Source: Xanthomonas theicola
Lineage (GTDB): Bacteria; Pseudomonadota; Gammaproteobacteria; Xanthomonadales; Xanthomonadaceae
Assembly: GCF_014236795.1 (NCBI RefSeq)
Contig: NZ_CP049017.1
Coordinates: 4,070,001-4,134,000 of the forward strand
Reading direction: 5' to 3'
DNA length: 64,000 bases
A program made the translations under genes and the position numbers. Positions 1 to 10,962 of this stretch are shown here, one piece after another. Position 1 is the first letter of the stretch; each line of letters starts with the position of its first letter. The notes beneath the pieces were generated by a model, which searched no databases, was not told the origin of the DNA, and was given only the letters and a program-made list of their open reading frames with translations.

Positions 1-205
1 ATTTGCGCGCCTTCGGTTTTTGCCCGGCGCGCCATCTCCGGGGACGTCTCGTTCCGCCATGCCTGCACCGCTTCCGGTCGCTGCTCGCAGGCCCGCCTCA
101 TCGGCTTTTGCGGTGTGAAGCCCCAGCGCGCCGGATACAGGCCGACACCCTGCCATGTCAGCGTCAAACCGCATCGCGGTCGGATCAACGCCCGCACGGC
201 ATGTC
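1..205 (-). pseudogene. IS630-family transposase fragment, runs off left edge
   Basis: Read on the minus strand, this stretch encodes a segment resembling the N-terminal half of IS630-family transposases, with the recognisable pieces AVRALIRPRCGLTL and ARWGFTPQKP followed by EQRPEAVQAW and ARRAKTEG. It continues beyond base 1, so its full state is unknown. On the right it stops at the left end of an IS3-type element near 213, so it may have been truncated by that insertion. The family call rests on these motifs only. Confidence 0.7.
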
Positions 206-212
206 GCGTCCG

Positions 213-1230
213 AGGTCCACCCAATCTTGAGTAGCCACCCAGTTCGGAGTCCAATTCCCTACCCCAAGGAGATTGGACGTGAAGAAGCGATTTACCGAAG
301 AACAGATCATTGGTTTCCTGCGTGAGGCCGAAGCGGGCGTGGCGATCAAGGACCTGTGCCGGCGCCATGGCTTCAGTGAGGCCTCCTACTATCTGTGGCG
401 CAGCAAGTTCGGCGGGATGAGCGTGCCCGATGCCAAGCGGCTCAAGGACCTGGAGGCAGAGAACGCCCGGCTGAAGAAGTTGCTGGCCGAGCAGGTGTTC
501 GAGAACGACCTGATCGAGGATGCGCTGCGAAAAAAAAGTGGTGAGCGCACCGGCGCGTCGTGCGCTGGTGCGCGAGTGGATCGGGCATGGCGCCGGCGGG
601 AGCGGTTGTATCGCGAGCAGCAGCTGCAGGTCCGACGCCGCAGACGCAAAAAGGTGCCAGTGGGCGAGCGTCAGCCGCTGTTGCGGCCATCGCAGGCCAA
701 CCAGGTGTGGTCGATGGACTTCGTGTTCGACCGCACTGCCGAAGGTCGGGTATTCAAGTGTTTGGTGATCGTGGACGACGCCACGCACGAAGCGATCGCC
801 ATCGACGTGGAGCGCGCGATCTCGGGACACGGCGTTGCGCGTGTGCTGGACTGGCTGGCGCACAGTCGCGGCTTGCCGCAAGTGATCCGCACCGACAACG
901 GCAAGGCGTTCTGCGGCAAAGCCATGGTCGCCTGGGCGCATGCCCGTGGCGTGCAGTTACGGCTGATCCAACCCGTCAAACCGAACCAGAACGCCTACGT
1001 CGAATCGTTCAACGGCCGACTACGCGACGAATGTCTCAACGAGCACTGGTTCCCAACCCTGCTGCGTGCGCGCACTGAGATCGAACGCTGGCGACGCGGA
1101 TAGAACGAGGACCGACCTAAGAAAGCGATCGGCGGCATGATGCCGTCCGCTTATGCCGAACATCTTGCCGACACCCATATCATGAGCACCGGACTCTAAA
1201 CCCGGCCGCTACTCAGGGCGGGGGGACGTC
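213..1230 (+). mobile_element. IS3-family (IS407-like group) element, degenerate
   Basis: The ends are imperfect inverted repeats: GTCCACCCAATCTTGAGTAGC near 214 pairs with the complement of the GCTACTCAGGGCGGGGGGAC stretch near 1208. The inside holds one rearranged orfA/orfB transposase region. The element sits between an IS630 fragment on the left and the 3' part of an integrase pseudogene on the right, and its right end interrupts the integrase after the first catalytic arginine region. Boundaries are estimated to within about 10 bases. Confidence 0.65.
279..1199 (+). pseudogene. IS3-family transposase orfA-orfB, broken
   Basis: OrfA starts at GTG 279, seven bases after AAGGAG, and shows the helix-turn-helix and leucine-zipper region typical of IS3 orfA (FTEEQIIGFLREAEAG, then LEAENARLKKLLAEQ). 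A run of A residues at 530-537 is the usual programmed frameshift site. Downstream, orfB has lost an internal stretch: the start of orfB is joined to the RLYREQQLQVRRR segment in another frame. The rve integrase core follows (WSMDFVFD, VIRTDNGKAF, NAYVESFNGRLRDEC). A stop at 1101-1103 falls inside the RRE-YNEDRP region. The final part to 1199 is recognisable but untranslated. Not functional. Confidence 0.8.
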
Positions 1231-1980
1231 GGCGCGACGATTTCACCGCGCCGGCCGGCGAACGCGAATTGCAGGCGAATTGCCAACGGGACGACGTAGT
1301 TCTCCAACCCCTCGGCTTCGATCTTGTCGATCTGCCGGAACCGCTTGCCCATGTCCTCGTCGCTGATGAGGTGAGTGGCCTTGCCGTTGAGGAACATGGG
1401 GACATGGCGGCACGGATTGGTGCCGTCGGGACGATAGCCCCACACGTCGGCCAGATTGAACACGCGGCGCATGACGCTGAACGTCCGGTTGGCATCGGTG
1501 GGTTTGTGGGCCACCTTCTTCATCATCGCGGCCACGCCCGGGCGCTTCACGTCCTGAACCTTCATGCGGCCCAGCATCGGGATGATGTAGCGGTCGATGG
1601 TGCCTTGGTAGCCTTCCTGCGTGCTGGGCTTGTTGCGTACCGTGGAGTAGTCCTCCATGAACTTCACGCACCGTTCCTTGACGGTGGGTGCCTTGCGCGC
1701 TGCCGCCTTGTCTGCGGCAGGGTCGGCGCCCCGGCGCACCTGGGCCAGCCATTCCTGCGCCAGCGAGCGGGGCCTGTTCGACCGTCAATTCCCCGTACTG
1801 GCCCAAGGCAGGCTTGCGGCGCTCGCCCGCGTTCGTGCGGTACTGGAGCATGAACACCTTACGGCCCGCTTGGGTAATCTTGCACAAGAAGCCGGGCACC
1901 AGCGTGTGCCGGAGTTCGACGGCCTGCGCCTGGGGCTTTGCCGCATCAACTACGGACTTGGTGAGCTTGATCTTTGCCAT
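1231..1980 (-). pseudogene. Tyrosine recombinase (phage/ICE integrase, DUF4102 type), frameshifted and truncated
   Basis: From ATG 1980 the minus strand encodes an arm-binding DUF4102 domain (AKIKLTKSVVDAA, PGFLCKITQAGRKVFMLQY, ALGQYGELTVEQA). A frameshift near 1770 moves the core-binding domain to another frame (KERCVKFMEDYS, IIPMLGRMKVQDV). The first part of the catalytic domain ends at FAGRRGEIV, where the IS3 element begins. The downstream H-x-x-R and tyrosine nucleophile are missing. A second copy of the first 70 codons and of the upstream region lies at 8790-9090 in the opposite orientation. Such integrases usually mark island ends. Confidence 0.8.
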
Positions 1981-2157
1981 GATGACTCTCGGAACGGCCC
2001 GATTCCCGGGAGCCTCATAGGAGCCTACGGTGGGCTAGACGGGTCAGGTTTCGGAAAACACCGGCATATGGTGAAATCTCCTAAGCTATTGATAAAACTG
2101 CTGTATCTAGCTCCGGCGTAGTCCAGCGAAATGCGGCACTGAAGTCATGGTGAAATG

Positions 2158-2183
2158 AAAAAAGCCCAGCCGAAGCCGGGCTT
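2158..2183 (-). terminator. Rho-independent terminator of the lost isocitrate lyase gene
   Basis: On the minus strand AGCCCGGC, loop TTCG and GCTGGGCT form an 8-bp stem with one G-T pair, followed by six T residues. It lies about 50 bases after the stop codon of the aceA tail, so it is probably the native terminator of that gene. Confidence 0.75.
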
Positions 2184-2230
2184 GCCCCCTCCCACGGGGA
2201 ATCGGCGAACGCCGCATGCGCGGCCGCAGC

Positions 2231-2450
2231 TCAGGCAGCCTTGTCGCCGTGGAACTGCTCCTCCTCGGTCGACCCCTTCAGCACGGTGGTCGACGACTGG
2301 CCCTGCTGGATCGCCTGGGTCGCCGCGTCGAAGTAGCCGGTGCCGACCTCGCGCTGGTGCTTGACCGCGGTGAAGCCGCCCTCGGCGGCGGTGAACTCGG
2401 CCTCCTGCAACTCGACGAAGGCGCCCATCTGCCGCCGCGCATACCCGCAG
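2231..2450 (-). pseudogene. aceA: Isocitrate lyase, C-terminal fragment
   Basis: Only the last 70 or so codons remain, read on the minus strand and ending at TGA 2231-2233. The tail matches the highly conserved end of isocitrate lyase: FVELQEAEF, the [12 protein letters not shown] segment, [16 protein letters not shown]. The catalytic KKCGH region and the TIM-barrel body are absent. The intact enzyme cleaves isocitrate in the glyoxylate shunt, so a functional copy, if any, must lie elsewhere. Upstream of about 2450 the sequence switches to a cas3-like fragment on the other strand, marking a deletion or recombination joint. Confidence 0.8.
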
Positions 2451-2820
2451 GCCCGCTGACCGGCGTATTGCCGCAGCAACAACCATTTCGCGACGACCCG
2501 CTCCCCGCCGCCACCCTGGTCCTGCTACCCGACGATGAAGAAGAACAGTTCGTGCTGCACCGCATCGAGGAAAGCGACGTCCGCCGCGGCGAGACGCTCT
2601 ATACCGCCGTCGATCGCAGCCAGCGCCATGACGTCCGGCACGATCCCGGCCCGCGCACCGTGCCATGGGGCGAGTTCGACCTGATGGCTTTGTCGCCGAG
2701 CACGCCGAGCACCTCGACCCTTCTCTGCAGCACTGCGCCGAACGGCTGGCGACGGTGGAGGTGCCCGAGAGCAAGCAAGGGTGGCGGTATCACCCTTTGC
2801 TGGGATTCGCGGCAAAAAAG
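2450..2820 (+). pseudogene. cas3f: Cas2-3 fusion (type I-F Cas3), C-terminal remnant
   Basis: The plus strand reads [45 protein letters not shown] and, after a one-base frameshift near 2690, VAEHAEHLDPSLQHCAERL and ESKQGWRYHPLLGF. From memory this pattern (an FR-D segment, [14 protein letters not shown], a CA-R region and a closing GW-HP-LGF) is that of the C-terminus of type I-F Cas3. It ends where the IS1595 remnant starts. The next two fragments downstream look like Csy2 and Csy3, which is the I-F gene order. The helicase and HD nuclease portions are gone. The identification relies on remembered family sequence and on context. Confidence 0.6.
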
Positions 2821-2821
2821 T

Positions 2822-5337
<2,516 letters not shown>

Positions 5338-5406
5338 CCTGGCGGTCGGCGCGGCGCGCGGCCGATTCCGCGCATGCGGGTACGCAACGAACCCGGGAGG
5401 GGCATG

Positions 5407-5979
5407 ATGAGTACCGTAACGATTCATCCGCCGGTGGACGGCGGCGTGCGCGCAGGTGCGGAGCACTTCCAGGGCAGCGCCCTGGAATGCCACTGCGCCA
5501 GCGACAAGGTGGCCGTGGACGGGGCGGCGCAGCGCGCGCACAACCGCGCCTGCGGTTGCACCATGTGCTGGAAGCCGGAAGAGGCGGCCTTCTCGGCGGT
5601 GGCGGTGGTGGGCCGCGACAGGGTCAAGGTCGCCGCGCATGAGGAGAAGCTGGAGGTGGTCGACGAGCGCGCGCCGATCCGGCGCCACGCCTGTACCGGC
5701 TGCGGCGTGCACATGTACGGCCGCATCGAGAACACCGAGCATGCGTTCTACGGGCTGGACTTCATCGATACCGAACTGTCGTTGCAGCAGGGCTGTTCGG
5801 CGCTGGAATTCGCCGCGTTCGTGTCCTGGATCATCGAGAACGGCACCCGTCCGGAAGCGATGGACGGTATCCGCAGCCGTCTGCGCGAGCTGAAGCGGAA
5901 GCCCTGCGACTGCCTGTCGCCGCCGTCGATGGACCCGCTCTCCCCCCACATCGCGCGCAACAACGGTGTGTTGCACTGA
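5407..5979 (+). CDS. gfa: S-(hydroxymethyl)glutathione synthase (formaldehyde-activating, Gfa/CENP-V fold)
   Basis: A 190-residue zinc protein that speeds the condensation of formaldehyde with glutathione, the first step of the pathway. The metal-binding cysteines are present in the expected order: [15 protein letters not shown] and [12 protein letters not shown]. The closing SPHIARNNG is typical of Gfa. Two adjacent ATG codons (5404, 5407) follow a GGGAGG site, and either could start the protein. It lies 66 bases after frmA and 79 before fghA in the same orientation. In some Xanthomonas-like genomes Gfa is an optional member of the frm operon; here it is intact. Confidence 0.92.
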   Translation: MSTVTIHPPVDGGVRAGAEHFQGSALECHCASDKVAVDGAAQRAHNRACGCTMCWKPEEAAFSAVAVVGRDRVKVAAHEEKLEVVDERAPIRRHACTGCGVHMYGRIENTEHAFYGLDFIDTELSLQQGCSALEFAAFVSWIIENGTRPEAMDGIRSRLRELKRKPCDCLSPPSMDPLSPHIARNNGVLH

Positions 5980-6058
5980 ACCCCGCCGCGCGGCGCGCAG
6001 CGTCTGCGGCCACGGCCGGCGTGCACCCGGCCGCATTCCCCACTCTGGGAGCCATCCA

Positions 6059-6889
6059 ATGGAACGTATCGAACATCATGCCTGCTTCGGCGGCTGGCAG
6101 GACGTCTATCGCCACGCATCGGCCGTGCTCGGCTGCACGATGAACGTGGCCGTCTACCTGCCGCCACAGGCCGAGCACACCGCGCTGCCGGTGCTGTACT
6201 GGCTCAGCGGGCTGACTTGCACCGAGCAGAACTTCATCGCCAAGGCCGGCGCGCAGCGCTATGCCGCCGAGCACGGGGTGATCCTGGTCGCGCCGGACAC
6301 CAGCCCGCGCGGCGCAGATGTCGCCGATGCCGAAGGCTACGACCTAGGCAAGGGCGCCGGCTTCTACGTCAACGCCACCCGCGCGCCGTGGGCCGCGCAC
6401 TACCGCATGTACGACTACGTCGTGCAGGAACTGCCCGCGCTGATCGAGGCACAGGTTGCGCACAACGGCCGGCGCGCGATCAGCGGCCACTCGATGGGCG
6501 GCCACGGTGCGCTGGTGATCGCGTTGAAGAATCCCGGCCGCTATCGCAGCGTGTCGGCGTTCTCGCCGATCGTGGCGCCGTCGCAGGTGCCGTGGGGCGA
6601 AAAGGCGTTTTCCGCCTATCTGGGCGAGGATCGCGCCAGTTGGAAGGCCTACGACGCCACGGCGCTGATCGCCATGGCCGATGAGCGCCTGCCGCTGCTG
6701 ATCGACCAGGGCGGCGCCGACGAGTTCCTCGACAGGCAGTTGCAGCCGCAGCTGCTGCAGGCCGCCGCTGCGACCGCCGGCTATCCGCTGATCCTGCGCG
6801 TGCAGCCCGGCTACGATCACAGCTACTACTTCATCGGCAGCTTCATCGGCGAGCATATCGCCCACCACGCGCGCGCGCTGCAGGGCTGA
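6059..6889 (+). CDS. fghA: S-formylglutathione hydrolase (esterase D family)
   Basis: The 276-residue alpha/beta hydrolase releases formate from S-formylglutathione and regenerates glutathione, completing the pathway. The nucleophile elbow GHSMGG puts the catalytic serine at residue 145. The segments [14 protein letters not shown] and DTSPRG form the conserved oxyanion and lid regions, and YDHSYYFI near the C-terminus carries the catalytic histidine. Start ATG 6059 is preceded by GGGAG. It is the last gene of the frm operon. After it the sequence turns into IS and gene debris, so the operon end is abrupt. Confidence 0.94.
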   Translation: MERIEHHACFGGWQDVYRHASAVLGCTMNVAVYLPPQAEHTALPVLYWLSGLTCTEQNFIAKAGAQRYAAEHGVILVAPDTSPRGADVADAEGYDLGKGAGFYVNATRAPWAAHYRMYDYVVQELPALIEAQVAHNGRRAISGHSMGGHGALVIALKNPGRYRSVSAFSPIVAPSQVPWGEKAFSAYLGEDRASWKAYDATALIAMADERLPLLIDQGGADEFLDRQLQPQLLQAAAATAGYPLILRVQPGYDHSYYFIGSFIGEHIAHHARALQG

Positions 6890-6937
6890 GCGCCTGCGCG
6901 GCGCGCCTGGCGGGTTCGGACGCGCCACGCCGCCCGG

Positions 6938-7123
6938 CTACGCCGACAGGCCGATGGTGATGGTGCCGGTATGCCGTTGCTGGTGTCGCCGCTGAGCATC
7001 GGCGTCTGCGCGGCGATCTGGACGCTGCGGTTGCGCCCGGACCGCATCCGGCTCGGCGAACCATGCCGACACGCCACAGGGCGGGTTGGAACAGCTGGCG
7101 TTGATGGTGATGCAATCGAGCAT
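6938..7123 (-). pseudogene. Unidentified gene 3' fragment
   Basis: The minus strand carries a 60-codon tail in the frame that continues from the IS5 remnant, starting LDCITINASCSNPPCG and ending GTITIGLSA at a stop. The end looks like a beta strand of a secreted or fimbrial protein, but I cannot assign a family. It is probably the 3' end of a gene cut off by the adjacent IS5 debris. Confidence 0.25.
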
Positions 7124-7452
7124 CGGCCTGAGCCGCGCCGATACGCTGGCCGCATCCAGGCTGGCTCGGACCAGGTCCAGCTTGTCGGCCCGGCGCAGTT
7201 CGGCCGACAGGACCCGATGCAGGCGATGCCAGACGCCGGTAGTCCGCCAATCCCGCCATCGCCCGCCATCGCCCGCCAGCAGGTCATGCCGCTGCCGTAG
7301 CCAAACTCCAGCGGGAGTGCTTCCCAGGCAATGCCGGTGCGCAGGACATGGACGATGCCGTTGAGGGCCTGTTGATCACCTATGCGCGGTCGCCCTGCCT
7401 TGGGCGAGGGTTTCACTGGCGGAATCAACGGTCCGATGCGCTTCCACAGCAT
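7120..7452 (-). pseudogene. IS5-family transposase, N-terminal remnant
   Basis: From 7452 the minus strand reads WKRIGPLIPPVKPSP, GRPRIGDQQALNGIV and HVLRTGIAWEALPLEFG, the DUF4096 start of IS5-family transposases. A frameshift follows, then the LHRVLSAELRRADKL-like region and a second break near 7125. The DDE catalytic core is missing. A related, rearranged remnant lies at 37130-37494. Confidence 0.7.
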
Positions 7453-7559
7453 GGCCGCAAGCAGTAGCGAGACGCGTTTTTCAGCATATCTGGATGAACT
7501 TTGCTCGGTTCTCGGTCATGAGCCGATCGCGAGGCGGGATTGCGCGGCGATTGCAGTGG

Positions 7560-8120
7560 ACTGATGCTGTCGCTGGAGCGCAAGCTTGGTGTGGAGCCGT
7601 TGGCTGCGCATCTGGACCCGTCGGGCAACGTGCACGGCATGCCGGTGGCCTGCCTGTGCCGGCTGGGGCCGCCGGCGCTGACCGAACTGGGCAGCGCCGC
7701 GCCGGCGCTGCGTCCGGAGCAGGTCCACCAGATCGGCATCCGCTCGGTGAATCCGGAGAGAAACGGCTGATCAAGCAGCACGGCATCGACGTGTACGACA
7801 TGCGCTACATCGACGAGATGGGCATGAAGCGGACCATGGAGGCGGCGCTGGACGGGCTCGATGCCGACACCCCCCGCACCTCAGCTTCGACGTGGACTTC
7901 CTCGGCCCCAGCATCGCGCCCGGGGTCGGCACCGTCGTGCCCGGCGGCCCCAACTATCGCGAAGCGCAGCTGGTGATGGAAATGATCGCCGACAGCGGGC
8001 GCATGGGCTTGCTGGACATCGTCGATTCAATCCGGTGCAGACCATCGCAATCTGACCGCCGAACTGGCGGTGGACCTGATCGAGAGCCTGTTCGGCAAGG
8101 CCGCGCGGATGCGTGACTGA
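7560..8120 (+). pseudogene. rocF: Arginase, multiply frameshifted
   Basis: Pieces of one arginase-like protein appear in three frames of the plus strand: PSGNVHGMPVACL and [17 protein letters not shown], then [19 protein letters not shown], then [17 protein letters not shown] and [19 protein letters not shown], ending near [16 protein letters not shown] carries the manganese-binding aspartates. The N-terminal third with GGDHS is not seen. The intact enzyme hydrolyses arginine to ornithine and urea. Frame breaks at about 7770, 7870 and 8030 make it non-functional. Confidence 0.75.
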
Positions 8121-8264
8121 CGCAGCTTTTCGGCACAAAGCTGAATGCCGTAGCGCTTCATTCACGTGAAATCCACAGTCGTGAAGTCAGATTCACCGCC
8201 AGACGGTAGCTCGGCAACGGCTATCGCCGCTGTCCCAGATCCGATCCACTGCGAGGAACCCACA

Positions 8265-8417
8265 ATGAAGCGACTGCTCACCTCAATGCTGCTGACCCTG
8301 TTCTGCGCGGGCATGCTGACCGGCTGCAATACCATGGCCGGTGCTGGCAAAGACATGCAGAAGGCAGGCGAGAAGGTGGAAGACAAGGCTGGCGATTGCA
8401 GCGACGGCAAGTGCTGA
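8265..8417 (+). CDS. Entericidin-like small lipoprotein with cysteine-containing tail
   Basis: A 50-residue protein with the signal MKRLLTSMLLTLFCAGMLTG and lipobox cysteine at position 21, followed by NTMAGAGKDMQKAGEKVED, the conserved entericidin core. Entericidin B-type lipoproteins are outer-membrane peptides linked to stress-related cell lysis in enteric bacteria; the role here is unknown. Unlike its neighbour 100 bases downstream, it ends with DCSDGKC, adding two cysteines. The start ATG follows GAGG. Confidence 0.85.
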   Translation: MKRLLTSMLLTLFCAGMLTGCNTMAGAGKDMQKAGEKVEDKAGDCSDGKC

Positions 8418-8517
8418 TCGATCGTTCGCAGTGGCTTCGCGTTCTGTTAAACACCTTGATGCGTAACCCTCACGCGGCCGCGTGCCGCGTTTCCCATGAC
8501 CAAGAAGGAGTGAACCT

Positions 8518-8652
8518 ATGAAACGTACTTTCGCGTGGATGCTGCTGGCGATGTTTTCGGTGGGCCTGCTGTCCGGCTGCAACACAGTTGCCGGTGCCGG
8601 CAAGGACGTGAAGAGTGCCGGCGAGAAGGTCGAAGACGCCGCCAAGAACTGA
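8518..8652 (+). CDS. Entericidin-like small lipoprotein
   Basis: A 44-residue paralogue of the preceding gene. It has signal MKRTFAWMLLAMFSVGLLSG, lipobox cysteine 21 and core NTVAGAGKDVKSAGEKVED. A strong AAGGAG lies 8 bases before ATG 8518. A perfect terminator follows 21 bases after the stop. Pairing of two entericidin genes recalls the toxin/antidote pair ecnAB of E. coli, but sequence alone does not show which, if either, plays which role. Confidence 0.87.
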   Translation: MKRTFAWMLLAMFSVGLLSGCNTVAGAGKDVKSAGEKVEDAAKN

Positions 8653-8673
8653 GCCCAGCGCTCGGCGACGAAG

Positions 8674-8699
8674 ACGGGCCGGCTTGCCGGCCCGTTTTT
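8674..8699 (+). terminator. Rho-independent terminator after the entericidin pair
   Basis: ACGGGCCGGC and GCCGGCCCGT form a perfect GC-rich stem closing on a very small loop, followed by five T residues. Confidence 0.9.
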
Positions 8700-8874
8700 C
8701 TTCACGATGACTCAACTACCGCAGTGCGCTGGTACGCGCCTCGACTCGATACGGCATTTTCATCAATCACTTAGGCGCGTCCATCATAGGCCGGTGCTTT
8801 CCGGAACTTGACCCGGCTTTCCCTCGCATGGCTCCCATGCGGCTCTTGGAAACCGAGCTTTCCGAGGAGTCATC

Positions 8875-9090
8875 ACGGCGAAGATCGAGCTCGCCAAGTC
8901 CGCAGTCGATGCGGCACAACCTCACTCCAAGGCCATCGAACTGCGGGACACTGTGGCGCCGGGCTTCCTGTGCAAGATCACCCCGGCGGGCCGCAAGGTG
9001 TTCATGCTTCAGTACCGCACGAAGGCCGGCGAGCGCTGCAAGCCCGCCTTGGGCCAGTACGGGGAACTGACTGTCGACCAGGCACGCACG
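8875..9090 (+). pseudogene. Integrase arm-binding domain remnant (second copy)
   Basis: The plus strand reads AKIELAKSAVDAAQPHSKA, APGFLCKITPAGRKVFML and ALGQYGELTVDQAR, matching codons 2-70 of the integrase pseudogene at 1231-1980, but in the opposite orientation. The start codon position holds ACG. About 85 bases upstream are also similar to the sequence before the other copy (CCGGTG-TTTCCG-AAC-TGACCCG). It breaks off into an IS5 fragment. Confidence 0.75.
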
Positions 9091-9104
9091 AAGGTCTCGG
9101 ATTC

Positions 9105-9504
9105 ACGCGTCACAACGCCGTCGATACTCAAGGCCTGCCGCAGGCGGTCGCGGTGAGGACGGCGGAAGTGACCGACCGCAAAGGCGCGCTCCAATGCCTG
9201 GATCGCTGCAAGCCGAGCCTGGGACAAGTGCAAAGCCTGTTATGCGATAGCGGCTACGCCGCAGAACCGTTCGCCGAAGGCGTGCGAGAGCTCCTGGGCG
9301 AGCAGGTCACGGTGCAGATCGCCAAACGCAGCGAACTGCACACCTTCAGGTCATGCCCAAGCGCTGGAGCGTCGAACGCAGCTTTGCGTGGTTGTAGAAG
9401 AAACGCAGGCTGTGGAAGAACTGCGAGCGCAAACGCAACACCAGCTTGCAGTTCTTCCATCTGGCATTCCTGACGCTGCTGCTCAGAAGATCGTGAACAG
9501 GCTC
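9105..9504 (+). pseudogene. IS5-family transposase C-terminal fragment with IS right end
   Basis: The sequence matches the C-terminal half of the IS5 element at 56340-57188, on the opposite strand: AVDTQGLPQAVAV, TDRKGALQCLDRCKPS, LLCDSGYAAEPFAEGVREL, QIAKRSELHTF, then after a frameshift MPKRWSVERSFAWL and a TAG. It ends in the same terminal repeat GATCGTGAACAGG-TC followed by TTA. The left half of the element is missing. Confidence 0.75.
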
Positions 9505-9594
9505 TTAGTCGAGATCAGCCGCAACGATACCCAACGTGGCAGGCAATGCAGCCGATGCCTATGCTCCTGGACGACAGCCACCGATTCGGGCCTG

Positions 9595-10407
9595 TCAGCT
9601 GGCGTCGATGGTCGCGCTGATCTTGGCCCAGCCGTTGCCGCGCACCACCTCGAAGCCGGCCTCGACGACATGCAGGTACATCGCGTCGCTGTAGCGGCCG
9701 TCCTTGCTGCGATTGGCTTGCAGCCAGTTGAAGAACGGCTTGACATCGAGGTCGAGCTTGCCACTGGTGGGCAACTGGGCCTGACCGGCGGTACCGTGCG
9801 GGATGAAGGTGTACACGTAATAGCCCGCAGCGCTGTTGTAGCCTTCCCATAGGTCGAAGCTATGGCCGCCGGCGGTGATGACGTTGCTGCCGCTGAGGAT
9901 GCCCATCGGCCAGGAGTTGTTCCCGCCCCAGATCATCACTTCCAGTTGCGGCGTGCCCATGCTGGTGTCGTGGCGAAAGAACATGTCGTAGGCGAAGTCG
10001 CCGGCCAGGTTGCCGCCACCGGCGGCGTAGTTGAACTTGACCGGGATCGTACGCAGCGAGGATATCTGGTGCGGGAACAACCTGTCGCCGGTCGGGTTCC
10101 AGCCGTAGTGCCAGCCGCGCACGATGGCCGGATAGCCGTACAGATTGTTGCTGGAAAAATTGAAGGTCGCCTTCAACTCCGGCGTCCTGCCATTACCAAA
10201 CGTGCCACACATGACGTTGTTGGGATCATTGAAATTGTTGACCCATGCATAGTATTCGCCGAAGGCCTTGTAGGGTCCGGCCAACGCCAGCGGCGCGACG
10301 GCCACGCAGAAAAATGCAAGCAGGATCCGCAGTAGCGGCGGCGCCGCGCGTGGCGCGAGGCATCCTTGCGGGTGAGACGTTGCATTCGAGGCAGTATAGC
10401 CGTGCAT
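9595..10407 (-). CDS. Secreted glycoside hydrolase family 12 endoglucanase/xyloglucanase
   Basis: A 270-residue protein with a signal peptide (RILLAFFCVAVAPLALAGP, roughly residues 27-45) and a GH12 beta-jelly-roll domain. Family features are NLYGYPAIVRGWHYGWNP, DMFFRHDTSMGTPQLEVMIW with the nucleophile glutamate in EVMIW, and the acid/base glutamate in AGFEVVRGNGW near the C-terminus. GH12 enzymes cut beta-1,4-glucan or xyloglucan in plant cell walls. The start chosen is ATG 10407, about 26 residues ahead of the hydrophobic core; no good ribosome site is visible, so the true start is uncertain. It appears intact amid broken DNA. Confidence 0.85.
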   Translation of the reverse strand: MHGYTASNATSHPQGCLAPRAAPPLLRILLAFFCVAVAPLALAGPYKAFGEYYAWVNNFNDPNNVMCGTFGNGRTPELKATFNFSSNNLYGYPAIVRGWHYGWNPTGDRLFPHQISSLRTIPVKFNYAAGGGNLAGDFAYDMFFRHDTSMGTPQLEVMIWGGNNSWPMGILSGSNVITAGGHSFDLWEGYNSAAGYYVYTFIPHGTAGQAQLPTSGKLDLDVKPFFNWLQANRSKDGRYSDAMYLHVVEAGFEVVRGNGWAKISATIDAS

Positions 10408-10962
10408 CGGGGGTTTTTCCGGGAAAGTGGGGGACGGGAGGAGGGGGGCATGATGCCGGTTCGCTGCCAGCGCCAAGATTACGAAGCGAACGCAGCGGGA
10501 GCCACGGTAGCTTAGGCGGCCATGCCTTGTGGCGCCCTGTGGCGACAGATGGTAGACAGCGATGCGCATGGCTCCCCAGCTTGCAGCGGCCAACGGGATG
10601 GACGGCGGCGTAATGTGCGCCGCCGCGTCCGGCGCTGCGGTCACGGCACGCATGGCCGACGCGTTGCGCAGTGGGCGGCATGGCCTGCCGCAGTCGCCTC
10701 ATCCGTCTCCGGCTGGGCCTGCGTCCGGCCGGATGCCGGTCGGTGATCCCGCGCCGGGCCGCGCCGCTGCCCTTCTGCATCGGCAAACGCCGCAAGCGCG
10801 GCCGAGGATGCGCCGATCGCCTGGGTGCCGCGCGCGTTCGCCACGGCGGACGGTCGGCACGCGGCATCTGTTCGCCACTGGGCCACGTTCTCCCATCGGG
10901 CACTTGACCAAATCGGGGTAAACGGGTTCAAGTCCCGCTCATTTCCGCAAGGAAACTTCTCC
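10408..10962. other. Intergenic stretch without a supported gene
   Basis: No reading frame here has family-like content. It includes CGGGTTCAAGTCCCG at 10923-10937, which looks like a tRNA T-arm, but no tRNA body can be folded around it. It probably holds the divergent promoters of the GH12 gene and the LysR pseudogene. Confidence 0.4.

Noticed and set aside
10910..10945. tRNA-like T-arm (CGGGTTCAAGTCCCG)
   Set aside because: The arm folds, but no acceptor stem, anticodon arm or CCA end can be built around it; it is most likely chance or an old attachment-site trace.
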